From Liquidambar formosana (taxonomy: Eukaryota > Streptophyta > Magnoliopsida > Saxifragales > Altingiaceae), in the NCBI GenBank assembly GCA_039720395.1, contig CM077827.1, forward strand, positions 25,642,416 to 25,706,415: a stretch of 64,000 nucleotides of DNA, in the 5' to 3' direction. A program made the translations under genes and the position numbers. Position 1 is the stretch's first letter; every line of letters begins with the position of its first letter. Below, piece after piece: positions 21,976 to 32,810 of this stretch. The notes under the pieces were generated by a model. The model saw nothing but the letters and a program-made list of their open reading frames with translations, was not told where the DNA came from and searched no databases.

Positions 21976-22830
21976 GTCTGTCTGATGGGTAGACTCAACA
22001 CTCACTAGACGCCCTTGTGGATTGCGGATCCAAGCCAGCACGTCTATGGATAGAAAAGTTTTAACCTTTAGCCTAAGGATCTGTCCTAAACCTCCATATT
22101 TTCCTTAATGAATTCGGTCTCTACACCATGTTCAATTAATTCATTCCTTTTATCCAATTACCTTTACAGGGGTCATGGATTAAGGGTATGTTTTAAAGAA
22201 TAAGGCATAGAGTCCTTCAATTAGGTTTAATTAATCCCCTAGGACTAGCACATCACAAACATAGCTTTACATCCTATTTCCTTAATTTATTCCTCCTAAC
22301 CCATGGCCTTAACGAAGGCTAGGGTTTAAAGGTCTATATTAAGGGCATAAGATATAAAGCCTCACACCACAAACACGGCATAGCATCATTACAAACAATT
22401 GTGGGTGCATAAAGGTGAGACCGTAGTGTCCTACAAGTCTGTCTATATGGACTAATGATAAGGGTAGGCTAGGGTCCTTCACTTGCTTGAGCAATCCTTA
22501 TACCTAACCACATGTGGCATCAGGAACGCCACGTGGGTCCAGCAGTACGTGATTAACTCATTTAATATACCCAAGGGCAAGCCCAAGGGTACTAGGCAAG
22601 AGAGGTTGATAGCTTTCGCCCCAACACATGGAATCAGGAAAACCAAGGTTGAGACTAGGTCGATCGTTGGCAAGGATACATCGAGGGACATCGATCCTAA
22701 CATGCAAGAGTTTGCGCACACAATGCAATAAATGAAAGCACACAATCAAGCGGATGCAATGTGATTGATTTTAATTAAACATAAGAAATTAACCTAGCCC
22801 ATTTAAACTTTATAGAGTCTAGCCCACAAA
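21976..22830 (-). other. Untranslated leader of element 1
   Basis: The 0.85 kb between the primer binding site and gag contains no convincing coding frame and no repeat. It would hold packaging and dimerisation signals, none of which I can identify. Confidence 0.5.
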
Positions 22831-22848
22831 TCCCCAGCGGAGTCGCCA
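22831..22848 (-). other. Primer binding site, tRNA-Arg-like
   Basis: On the minus strand TGGCGACTCCGCTGGGGA lies 3 bp inside the 5' LTR. Its complement ends ..CGGAGTCGCCA, which I recognise as the acceptor end of a plant tRNA-Arg, the primer reported for Ogre-type elements. The tRNA assignment is from memory. Confidence 0.75.
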
Positions 22849-22851
22849 AAC

Positions 22852-25465
22852 TGTGAACCCCAGAAATTGGGCCCACAAGGGATTGAAAGAAAATGGGTTT
22901 GAAAAAGAAAAAGGAAAGGAGTCGCCACCTTATTTTTTAAAGGAAACAAGGAAAACCCTAAAAATAGTTTGTTTTAGGAAAACAATTTGAATGACTCCAT
23001 AAAAAAGGAAAGGCAAAAACCAATCTTTTGAAAACCAAAGAAATCGGGGATTCGGAGGCTAAGTTATGACATGGGAAGGTTCTAGGCAAAGCCTATAGGC
23101 ACCCATGTCACCCTTTCGGTCTCTCAGTTCACTTGGGCTAAATCAAGATCTTTCCATACAAAAATCAGCAAGTATATCATCACAAGAATTGCATGCATAT
23201 CATATATTTCATTCATCCATCCATGCATAATAAGCGCATAAAAACAGAAAAAGAAAAAGAAGAAAAGAAAACAAAAATAAACCTAGGATGCTTGGATCCT
23301 AGAACGGACTTGAGCCTCACGAAGAGCGCCTACGTACCATGCAACGAAATACATGGATCAAAGTCCACGTAGTTCGATTAGAATTAGGGTTAAGAGCTAA
23401 TATAAACCTATGGTTAAAACCCTAGGTTTCCTTATTTGATCAAGAGAGTTGAATTTGATAGAAAGTTTGATTTTAGAAAGAACTCCATAAAATGGAAACT
23501 TTAATAAAAACCAGAATTTTGTTGGTTAAGGAAACCTCTAATTAAACCATAGGATCATATTAAAAATTAACCCTAAATAGGGAGAAGAGAAGGGATAAGG
23601 AAGAAAGGTGAATTGGGGCACCTTCACACCCACTTACCTGAGCGCAATTACTCCAAACATTAGCTCTTTCAGACATAAGCAGCCCTATTTGCCATAGGAC
23701 AAATACCACACCTATTTGCACCCTTACAAGTGCTCAAAACCATGCAAAAACACTAACATGCAAATCTGGACAGAATAGTATTATGACCTAAAATCATCCA
23801 CTAAGCATGCCAATAGCAAAAACAGCGAACAATAATAAGTCCTAACATATTCCTAGAACCATATCATGCATAAAAACCCTAGAACATACTAACATGCATG
23901 CAAAACTATCATGTTTACTCCATATGAAAAACATATACAGCAAACACGAAGAAAAACCAATAAAAAAGTCTACTTTATCATGCTATATGAAAACAAACAC
24001 GAAACAATGACTCTAAAACCCTAAACTCACAAATATGCTTAAAAACATACAAAACATACTTTAATCATGCTAAAACCAAACTAAACAGAAATTAAATCAT
24101 GCATATTAACTAACTAAAGCAATATAACATGATGAAAATCCTAACTCTACCATGCAATGACACTAATCCTAGCACAAGGACAAATAGGAGCACAAGAATC
24201 ATAACTATGCATTAAAAACCTAAAGGACAGCCCTAAAGCATGCTAAACAGTAGATAAACAATAGATATTCCATGTATATTAACTAGCTAGAGTGTTAATA
24301 CATGATAAAAAAGTTACCTTTAAATGCAATAAGCCTAACCCATATGAAAACCTAGTTCAAGCTTGAATAGAGAAGGAGAATACCTTAGGAAGGGCCTTCC
24401 TTTGTGTTTGTAATTGTTCGTGGCTCCTCAGGTCTTTAGAGTGAATCAAACCAACACGAATCCTCCTCTTTGTCAAAGTGGTATCACAGCAAAGAGATCA
24501 AAACTCACTTAACTTTGAAAAGAAATAGAAAACAAAAAGAGAACAAGAGAAAAGAAAAGTGATTTTCGTCACTTTGCAGCAGCAGCAACTTCAATCGCGT
24601 TTTTGGGTATGAAAACGTTGGATTTGGACAAAGCTTGTGAAATACAAAGTTGTAGAGAATTGAATTATCGTTCTAACAAGACCAATTTCATCAAATTCTG
24701 ACTTCGGATGAAAAAGTTATGATTAAAATACGACTGCTGGTTTTCAGAAAATCTGCTGCTGAATTATGACGAATTTCACTCCCTCCAAACCCTCTTCTCC
24801 TCTCCCTTGTTCAAAGACATTAAGAGAGTATTTATAGCTGAAATCTGGAGTTTCCCTTTCTTTCCTGGACTAGGTTTCCTTGGAGAATAATCAAAAGGTA
24901 TTTTATAATGATAAAAGACTTCTAATCTGAATAGGAAAAGGAAATTGTCTTTTATAAAAATTGGGAGACTGACCGCTAACACGCATGCACATGTATCGTA
25001 TGTGCGTACACACACTCATCACATACGTACACGTGTTAGTGTCATGATAAAAATGGCTAATTTAATAAAATAATTTTCTTTTCATTTTAACCAAAAATCT
25101 CATGCTGTGATTCGCACTAATTCTTCAAGGATAATCCGTAAATAACCACACTAAACTCATCATCAGGGCCACGGGACTTAATTGAACCTAGAAATACCTC
25201 ATATGCATCCATATGAACTCCAATTGACAATTTGGAGATCATTCCAAGGTCAAATGAAAAGTTTGGGACTTAAAAGACGATTATGCCCCTCAAGTCACAA
25301 AAGCTCTTATTATCCCTCGAGATCAACTCCAATTTGAACCAAAATTCATATCCATTGTCCTTGTGACTCTAGAAAACTAATGCAAGTGACTAGACTTAAA
25401 AACAAAACAAAAACATGCATGAAATGATGAGCCCTAGTAAGGTGGTGCAAAAATGGGGTGTGACA
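22852..25465 (-). repeat. 5' LTR of element 1 (2614 bp)
   Basis: Nearly identical partner of 8406-11020 (one base shorter). The TATA box is at 24829-24836 and the palindrome cluster at 24976-25039, both on the minus strand. This LTR would drive genomic RNA. Because it is the 5' copy, its sequence is the functional promoter of element 1. Confidence 0.93.
24829..24836 (-). promoter_or_regulatory. TATA box of element 1 5' LTR
   Basis: TATAAATA on the minus strand. It is the core promoter for gag-pol transcription of element 1. Confidence 0.7.
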
Positions 25466-26020
25466 CATGGCTGCATGGTTGAGTCCTACAAAGGCAGTTA
25501 ATCACTATGCACCACCGTCGCTTAACTTAGGTATGCACATAGGGTTGCACCGGATGCTTTCTAATTCGAAATTCAACCTCCCTAAACACATTTGGGGATT
25601 AAATTAAGACTAATCAAAGTCAAATGAGTAGTCATAGGGTGAAAATCATGAGCCAATTCGAGCTAACCCGAAATAGGTCTATTAACCCACCTGAGCCATG
25701 TCGAGCCATTCTAATCCCAAACCATCAATTCATCGAATTGAACCCATAAATACCTCAAATGCATCCATATGAACTCCAATTGGCAACTTGGAGATCATTT
25801 CAAGGTCAAATGGAAAGTTTGTGACCTAAAAGACGATTATACCCCTCAAGTCACAATAGTTCTTATTAACCCTCAAGATCAACTCCAAATCAAACCAAAA
25901 TTCATACACATCATCCTCAGGACCCTAGAAACTCAATGCAAAAGACTAGACTCAAAAAGGAAATAAAAAGACACATAAAATGACATACCCTAGTTAAGGT
26001 GGCAAAAATGGGGTGTGACA
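25466..26020 (-). repeat. 3' LTR of element B, inner part, with right target duplication of element 1
   Basis: Begins with CATGG (25466-25470), the right-hand duplicate of the element 1 target site. It then continues the U3 of LTR B: blocks such as TGAACTCCAATTGGCAACTTGGAGATCATTTC are diverged versions of the same region of LTR 1. It ends GGGGTGTGACA at 26020, followed by the polypurine tract of B. Confidence 0.85.
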
Positions 26021-26033
26021 GAAGCCCCTCATT
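26021..26033 (-). other. Polypurine tract of element B
   Basis: AATGAGGGGCTTC on the minus strand directly before TGTCACACCCC, identical to the tract of elements 1 and 3. Confidence 0.75.
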
Positions 26034-26204
26034 GGTGAACAAGTTTCACTTGCGAGCCAATGATAAAAAGAACAACCCATTTTTGCCTGGGGGATTGATT
26101 TCATCAACACCCACTGGGGAAAAGACAGCGATCATATCATTGAATTCTTAGAATTCATCATACACAAACACAAAGGTACTCCTCATAAGTTCTACAAAAC
26201 TCTT

Positions 26205-26886
26205 CTCATATTGTATACCAGTTTTACTAGGGGGACAGGATGAGGTATCCACGGCTTACATCGAACTACGTTCAATGAAAGGTCTTCCCATATTACACCA
26301 GTGGCACTGGTGAATAATATGAGGTATCCATAACTTACATCGAATCTGCGTTCGATGCAAGGTCTTCTCATACTATACCAGTGACACTGGTGAATAATAC
26401 GAGGTATCCATAGCTTACACCGAATCTGCGTTCGATGAAAGGTCTTCCCATATTACACCAGTGGCACTGGTGAATAATACGAGGTATCCATAGCTTACAC
26501 CGAATCTGTGTTCGATGAAAGGTCTTCCTATATTACACCAGTGGCACTGGTGAATAATACGAGGTATCCATAGCTTACACCGAATCTGCGTTCGATAAAA
26601 GGTCTTCCCATATTACACCAATGGCACTGGTGAATAATACGAGGTATCCATAGCTTACACCGAATCTGCGTTCGATGAAAGGTCTTCCCATATTACACCA
26701 GTGGCACTGGTGAATAATACGAGGTATCCATAGCTTACACCGAATCTGCGTTCGATGAAAGGTCTTCCCATATTACACCAGTGGCACTGGTGAATAATAC
26801 GAGGTATCCATAGCTTACACCGAATCTGCGTTCGATGAAAGGTCTTCCCATATTACACCAGTGGCACTGGTGAATAATACGAGGTA
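26205..26886 (-). repeat. 80-bp tandem array with perfect palindromes (element B)
   Basis: The marker GGTCTTCCCA recurs at 26281, 26361, 26441, 26521, 26601, 26681, 26761 and 26841, an exact 80-bp period over about eight and a half copies. Each unit has CACCAGTG-G-CACTGGTG (perfect 8-bp arms) and CGAA-TCTGCG-TTCG. Units are almost identical, so amplification or homogenisation is recent relative to the rest of B. The array has no sequence similarity to the 92-bp arrays but occupies the same place. Confidence 0.92.
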
Positions 26887-27245
26887 AAACTATGCCATCA
26901 AGGCTATCACAAAACGTGAGAAAGATACATCCTTCTCATATTCAAATTATCAAGGTTATCATATAACACGAGAAAGATCACGTCCTTCTCATATTCAAAC
27001 CATTAAGGTAAACACATACCACGGGAAAGATTGCATCTTTTGAACTATCAAGGTAAACATGTGACATGAGAAAGATTGCATCTTTCTCATATCAAACTCT
27101 CAAGGTGAACACATAGTATGAGAAAGATCGCGTCCTTCTCATATTCAAACCATCAAGGTAAACACAAATCATGGGAAAGATTGCATCTTTCAAGCTATCA
27201 AGGTAAGCATGTAACCTGAAAGATTGCATCTTTCTCTCACTAAGT
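26887..27245 (-). repeat. Irregular repeats with GAGAAAGA/TCTTTCTC hairpins (element B)
   Basis: About six degenerate units of 55-65 bp, each centred on a dyad such as GAGAAAGA-TTGCA-TCTTTCTC (near 27066), or GAGAAAGATCGCGTCCTTCTC near 27120, spaced by CATCAAGGTAAACACAT-like linkers. From 27246 to 27680 I see no further repeat or gene, only AT-rich spacer. Confidence 0.75.
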
Positions 27246-27680
27246 CATCAAGACAAAGGTAAGCTTCTACTTACCAACACTCAATAAGTTCACTAAGTCA
27301 TCTCACATGGAGGCTATTCATGCCTCAACTCAAATACCAATTCATATAGGAGACACATTCATCTCACGAAAGCAAACATCCACATGCACATAGGGAAAGT
27401 ATCTTTATCCCAAATAACAACCAATCATAGTGACATAGGAGGGAATTCAACCCTAATGATCAAAAATCATATGCATAGAGAAGGTTGTTCAACCCTACTA
27501 ACATGCCATGCCTACGCAAAGGCCACCAATGCAATTCATTTCAAAACCATTTCATGCTAAACAATGTCAAGACATTCATTTATTTTTCAACTCAAAATAG
27601 GCTTGAGATTTCATCTCAAAGAAGGTTTAAAGGCGCGAATAGGCGAGCAAAAGCCAAATGGGCAAAGCGGAGTGGGCGAG

Positions 27681-27763
27681 GCGGCTGACCACCTGGCTAC
27701 TGGTGGCTTGCCGCCCAAGCCCAGGCGGCTTGCCGCCCCATGCTGGGCGGTTACCCGAGGCTA
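27681..27763 (+). promoter_or_regulatory. GC-rich palindromic block upstream of the element B PMD gene
   Basis: The arms CTGACCACC and GGCGGTTACCCGAGG bracket two GGCGGCTTGCCGCC-like dyads. The block lies about 300 bp upstream of the PMD start codon. Further right at about 27785 is a TTTTTAAA stretch, conserved in the C copy, that may serve as a weak TATA. Confidence 0.65.
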
Positions 27764-28056
27764 GGGTCTTCAAAAAATCTGGGTTTTTAAACCCTTGACC
27801 CCCACTTGTGCTCACACACACCCAATTTCGAAAATTGAGAGTTTCTCTCTCTAGAAACTCATTCCATCCTCTCCAAATCCTCATACACACACTCTCATTC
27901 AAAGTTTCACTTTCAATTCAAGTTGTGTGCATGAAATAGCATCAAGAACAAGTCATTCAACAACAACAACAAGCATCAATCATCAACTTGTAAGATCAAA
28001 TTCATCATCTTTCTCATCAAACCCATTTTTCTTGCATACAAGCTCAACCATCATCA

Positions 28057-30714
28057 ATGGCTTCTAGCAATGATTCCAACATCAAGTATCCATACTATGT
28101 GATAAAGAATACATACAAGGCACCAATCTATGATGCATCCCAAGACAAGGGGTTGCTTGAACCCAAGAAGCATCTTTCATACCTCCATTCCCAACAAAAG
28201 GTTAGTTCTTCCCAACTTAACATGTTTATCTTGAAATCTTGGTTTCTATTAGATAAAATGCATTCCCATGATCTTCTTTTGATTGTTTCTATCATTGTTA
28301 AGCCAAGTTCATTGATTTAGCAAGGATTGAATGTGCAAAAAACTTGTTTCCCAATGCTTGAGAAAAGTTGCCCACCAAGTGTTTGATAAAATGCCAAAGA
28401 GACAAAAACATCTTCAATACTTACAAAATCAATAGGTTTGCATTGTAGTACAAAGTCTATTGATCTTGGCAAGGATTTGGTATTCAAAAACTTCCATTTC
28501 AATGCTTGAAAACAAGTCACACACCAAGTGCTCAATAAAATGCCCGAAAGACGAAACCATGTTCAATCCTTACAAAATCAATGAAATTGAATGCACAAAG
28601 TCATGGGCATTCATTTCTAATTCATTTCATGAATCAAAACCCGTATTTAAAGTTTTTGGAAAACCATTTGAAATCAATTACCAATGTATGCCCAATATCT
28701 CTATGTTTTCAATGCTAACTCAATATACAATCCCTTGAAATAGCCCGATTTCCAAAGTCTTTGTACAAGGACATCAATGAAGGGGCTCATCTCATGGTGG
28801 AAATATATGGAACATGCCCAACCACGTGCTCGCAAGATAATAAAGAAGGCGGGTTTTGGGCCCTTCCTAGATGCTCTATGGAACGAGCAATGGGATAGGC
28901 AAGCATTGTTTGCCTTGATAGAATTATGGTGGGACACCACTAACACTTTCCATTCTAGCTTCGGGGAGATGACCGTGACCCCTAAGGACTTCACCATGAT
29001 AACTGGGTTGAGCTTAAAAGGCAAGCGCTTGGAATACTACGAGCATGCCAACATGGATCAAAACTACATAGTAGCTCTACTCGGGGTGGAAGCGGAGTTA
29101 AGCCCAAAAGGTGTACGCCGTACTTGGCTCTACAACACCTTTGCCATTGAAGAAGAAAGTGATGGGACGGATCCCCAATACATTGTGAGAGCTTTCTTAC
29201 TCTACATGATTTCATGTACCTTCTTTGTGGGCACCAATGACATGGCTCGACTAGAGTTGCTAGATAGCATGGAAGACATGAACAAGATTGGGAGATACAA
29301 TTGGGGTGGAGCTGCTCTAGCAACCATGTATCGCTCCCTGACTGATATATCTCGGGGAGTTGCAAAGAACTTTAGGGGACTTCCTTTCGTTTGGGAGGTA
29401 ACAAGGAACATTCAATTCTCTATTATTTCCTGAAACTTGACTCATACATGATTTCTTCTATTTCTTTGATTTCCCACAGATATGGTACTACGAGTATCTG
29501 AACATGTGCCGCCCAACTCTTACTAGTGATGCCATGTCATGGCCCATCCTTCAGAATTACGCCCCATCTTGCTTGGCTACGAAAGCCTCTAATCGACATG
29601 ATTATGCCCATACAAGGGCATATCTTGCCAGCTTGACTGCCGATATGGTAAAATCTTTCTTTCTCTTTTTATCTTTTTATCTTTTCTTTCTCATTTCTCA
29701 TTTAAAACTCAACAGGTGGAATGGGATCCATGGAGGCTATGGGAGCATAGGCTACTCGAGAAGTACTCCTCTTGTTTGGAGTTGACAAGCAAAAGGGTCC
29801 TTTTTGAAGGCCCCACAGGTAGGTGCTGGTATCTTGGGGAGCAAGTCTTGAGACAAGTCCACGGAAACATGAATGTAGCTGTGACTCCTTCCATGCCACC
29901 AGAGAACATGAGGCATGCCAACCACCTAGTGGGGGATGAACTAGAAGAGGCTATGAGGGGTTGGGATGCCGAGGGATTCACCTCCCCTCGCATAGAATAC
30001 ACTGCCTTTTGTCGACAATATCTGATGAATCCTAAGGTCACTGGTCTCCCACCTCAAGGGGTGAGCTCCCCAAACTCTTAAATTCTTTTTAAGACCATAA
30101 GAAAGACTCCTCTTAACAAGCATTTGAATTTCAGGGTCGACGGGCAAGGGGACACAGCTCCACAGTTGGATCTGCCACTAGGATGACTTACAACGACGAA
30201 GATGATGACCTTGAAGGAAATCAACCTCCACCCCTCCCACAACTAAATTGGTATGTGAACTTGTGCAGTGGGATGAAATTTGTGAAGACTGACATTACCC
30301 ATCCACCTTTCGATGAATATCCCAAGATCGATCCATATTACGAGAATGTGAGTTCTAAACCCTTACCTTCTTGAAATTGGATTCTTTCATTATTGTTAAC
30401 TATGTTCATACCCTCCTAGGTTCTACGGGAGTACGCCTAGGAATGCATTGAACTCAATGAAGGATTGAGGAGGGATCTTGTGCGAATGAGTTTAGAGAAC
30501 TCAGTTCTGGAAGCACGCTTGAATCCCTAAGTAAGTGATCATCTTATTAGTTTTCAACTAGGATTGGCACCATTACCCTACTAACTCATTATCTTCTTTG
30601 CAACAGGCATCATCATCTCATCCCCCACAGGATATGCCCCCTCTTAGAGCACCTCGTTCAGGTCATGATGGAGCTAGGCCAAGTCGAAAGAGAAGGCCCA
30701 CGGGGAATCATTGA
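28057..30714 (+). pseudogene. Antisense plant mobile domain (PMD) gene of element B, seven exons
   Basis: Predicted exons are 28057-28200, 28744-29397, 29480-29647, 29716-30060, 30135-30347, 30420-30530 and 30607-30714. Every donor is GT and acceptor AG, and all six introns are in phase 0. Exon 2 holds the PMD core (ELWWDTTNTFHSSFGEMTVTPKDFTMITGLSLKGK, then FLLYMISCTFFVG). PMD (aminotransferase-like, plant mobile domain) occurs in host proteins such as MAIN/MAIL1 and in transposons. The C-terminus is basic. Two stops in exon 6 (30438-30440 and 30528-30530) make it a likely pseudogene. The exon layout is shared with the copy in element C, which supports the model. It is transcribed opposite to pol. 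Confidence 0.82.
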
Positions 30715-30965
30715 GTTTCACTCACCTCTTGTTGGAAATATTGGAACCTACTAGCTTCTTGTCATGTAATAGTTAGGAACTTCAATTCCCAACCTTGAAC
30801 TCTTTATTATGGATACTTGATGAATCTATGTTGAACTTTATTGCAATGATATGATCTTGTATTGTGTGAAAAATGGGCTTAAATCAAGCACATAGGAGTC
30901 AAAACATCACAAAAGGGCCAAACGAAGGCACAATAGGGCAAAAATAGGCAAAACAAGACGGCGGC

Positions 30966-31015
30966 CTCGGTTGACCACCTGGGGCTGGGCGGCTAGGCCT
31001 GGGTGGTCACCCGAG
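30966..31015 (+). promoter_or_regulatory. GC-rich palindromic block upstream of the element B DUF7745-like gene
   Basis: A shortened copy: TTGACCACCT ... GGTGGTCACCCGAG with GGCTAGGCCTGGG between. It ends 88 bp before the TATA box at 31103. Confidence 0.7.
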
Positions 31016-31102
31016 CCCGAAGCGGAGTTTCGCCTGTTTTTAGGAAACTTCCTATTTTGACGGAATCTCTCCTTCCAAAACACGGATTTCCGAATTTTTT
31101 CC

Positions 31103-31109
31103 TATAAAA
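31103..31109 (+). promoter_or_regulatory. TATA box of the element B DUF7745-like gene
   Basis: TATAAAA in CCTATAAAAGCACATCCAAG, 56 bp before the ATG at 31159, as in elements 1 and 3. Confidence 0.7.
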
Positions 31110-31158
31110 GCACATCCAAGGGCTCTCAAACCTTACTTACATTCATTGAGAGCAAGTT

Positions 31159-32445
31159 ATGGAAGCCCTAAACAAATTCTTAAGTGATTTTCTGAAAGTT
31201 ATGAGTGCGGAGGCAAGGAAAGAGTTCAAGCGCTACTGCTTGGATCCATTATTCTCTTTGATGCATGTGAAGCTTGAAACCACTCTTCTTACTGCTGCTA
31301 CATACTTTTGGGATCCCCAACTTCATGTATTCCGTTTCAACTACGAAGAGCTATGCCCAACAATGGAGGAATTCTGTGCCTTGTATGGAGTCTCGCCTGT
31401 AGGACCTTTCATCTTCCCTACTCCACGCTCAAGGTACTTGACTTCTTTCTCTAACTTCCTTGGGATTTCTCAACAAGAGGCCTCCATATTTGTGAAGGAT
31501 CACATGGTGAATCTCATGGAAATAGCAACTTCCTTTTTAGCTCATAATAGCAAAGGTACCCTGAATTTCAACCTTAATACTCAACGCGCTCTTACTTTCT
31601 GTTCAGTTGGCCGCTTCCTTATCTCCATGGGGACTCTCTATGTCCCTATTCAAATATGTGAACTGATTCCTTTTCTTCTCAAACGTCATAACCTGATTCC
31701 AATGGTGCTTTCTGAAACCCTCAATAGCTTAGACAAAGTTCATGATAATCCACAAGCCCCACTAGGAGGGAGCCCCATTCTATTGCAGATGTGGCTTCTC
31801 GAAAGGCTTAACTTCTTATCTCCTACCACCATTAATCCATACAAACCTCAGCATTATTGTTGCCGTCGAGTTGAACTCCCTGGTCAATTTTCTTTGAGGG
31901 AATGGTTAGGCTACTTCCAAACGCTCTCATGGCGAAACATTAAGTGGTTTGTCTTCATATGGGGATGCAAGGAGCAAATTCTTCTTCGAACCTCTGGGTG
32001 TGCTATGGTCAGGTTTATAGGGTTGAGATCAACTTCATTCTATTGGACCTCAAGAATCCTTCGTCAGATGGGTGCCATGCAAACCATACCTACTTTTGTG
32101 GTATTTGATCATTCTGTTGAACCTGTGGGCCCCACAATGGTTAAATGGGCTAAGACTAGATGGACTGACCAACTGAAACTGACTCGAATTGAAAACACTG
32201 ATGGACCTTATGTCATGAGCCCTGAATACAAGACGTAGTTGAAGACTAGCTTGGGTAAAAGGGAAACTATACGCAGGGAAAGGATTTATGACCTTATCAA
32301 GGACATAAGACTTGGATTTTGCAGGGAAGACATTCTGGAAGCAGTGGAGGCATCACATGCCCATGACTTACGAAAGAAACAAAGACTTGAAAGAAAAGAG
32401 AAGAAAGCAAACCAAGAGACTATGAAGAAAATCAGAAGGACTTGA
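31159..32445 (+). pseudogene. Antisense DUF7745-like gene of element B (one stop codon)
   Basis: The frame matches the 428-residue antisense protein of elements 1 and 3 along its whole length (TYFWDPQLHVFRFNYEELCPTMEEF, FIWGC, RSTSFYW, basic tail). A TAG at 32236-32238 replaces the Trp of the SPEYKEWLK motif and would remove about 69 C-terminal residues including the basic tail. It lies 445 bp downstream of the PMD gene in the same direction, each with its own upstream block. This gene and the PMD gene form a tandem antisense cassette. Confidence 0.85.
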
Positions 32446-32810
32446 AGACTTTAGAAGTAGGATATCTATGGCACGTCAATAGTGCTTTATTTAACATCAA
32501 TAAATTGCTTTGTCAATTAATTAGTTCTAAATGAATTGCCAATAATAATTTAATTTTGAGATTTGTTGTTGTGGTGTTGTTTGGACCGCACCCAAGGTAA
32601 CTTTATGGGTTGCCTACGTATCCCCATCCTTTTTTCCTTTTTTTTTTTTTCCTTTTTTCTTTTCCTTTTTTTTCTTTTTTTTTTTTTTTTTTTTTTTGGT
32701 TTTCTTCTTTTCTTTTTTTTTTCTTTTAGGAATGGGGAATCAGGTCCTCGTAGTTCAAATGCCTTAACTTTTGCCTAAGCCGCCTTTATGGGTTTTCAAC
32801 CTAGCAGGCC
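32446..32810. other. Convergent 3' spacer of element B with long T-rich tract
   Basis: Lies between the antisense gene and pol. The T/C-rich run at about 32628-32728 is a purine-rich tract on the sense strand. The flanks match the spacer at 14775-15089. No gene is visible. Confidence 0.7.

Larger units (their letters stand above)
8406..25465 (-). mobile_element. Element 1: complete 17-kb Tat/Ogre-like Ty3/gypsy retrotransposon
   Basis: Two nearly identical LTRs (8406-11020 and 22852-25465) enclose, in sense order on the minus strand, the primer binding site, leader, gag, protease, probable intron, RT, two RNases H and integrase. Then come an antisense gene (plus strand), a hairpin array and the polypurine tract. 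By eye I count 15 substitutions and one 1-bp indel between the LTRs (about 0.6%), so the insertion is recent. Despite this, gag-pro carries a frameshift and a stop, and RT carries a stop, so this copy is probably not autonomous. It lies inside the LTR of element B and is flanked by CATGG on both sides. Confidence 0.93.

Noticed and set aside
28057..30714. The PMD gene as a host gene captured between elements
   Set aside because: The same gene with the same introns, next to a DUF7745-like gene and inside pol-to-LTR space, occurs in element C, and a fragment occurs at 5395-5703; it belongs to the element family.
32563..32778. A Phe-rich 71-codon frame
   Set aside because: Translation of the T-rich spacer tract.
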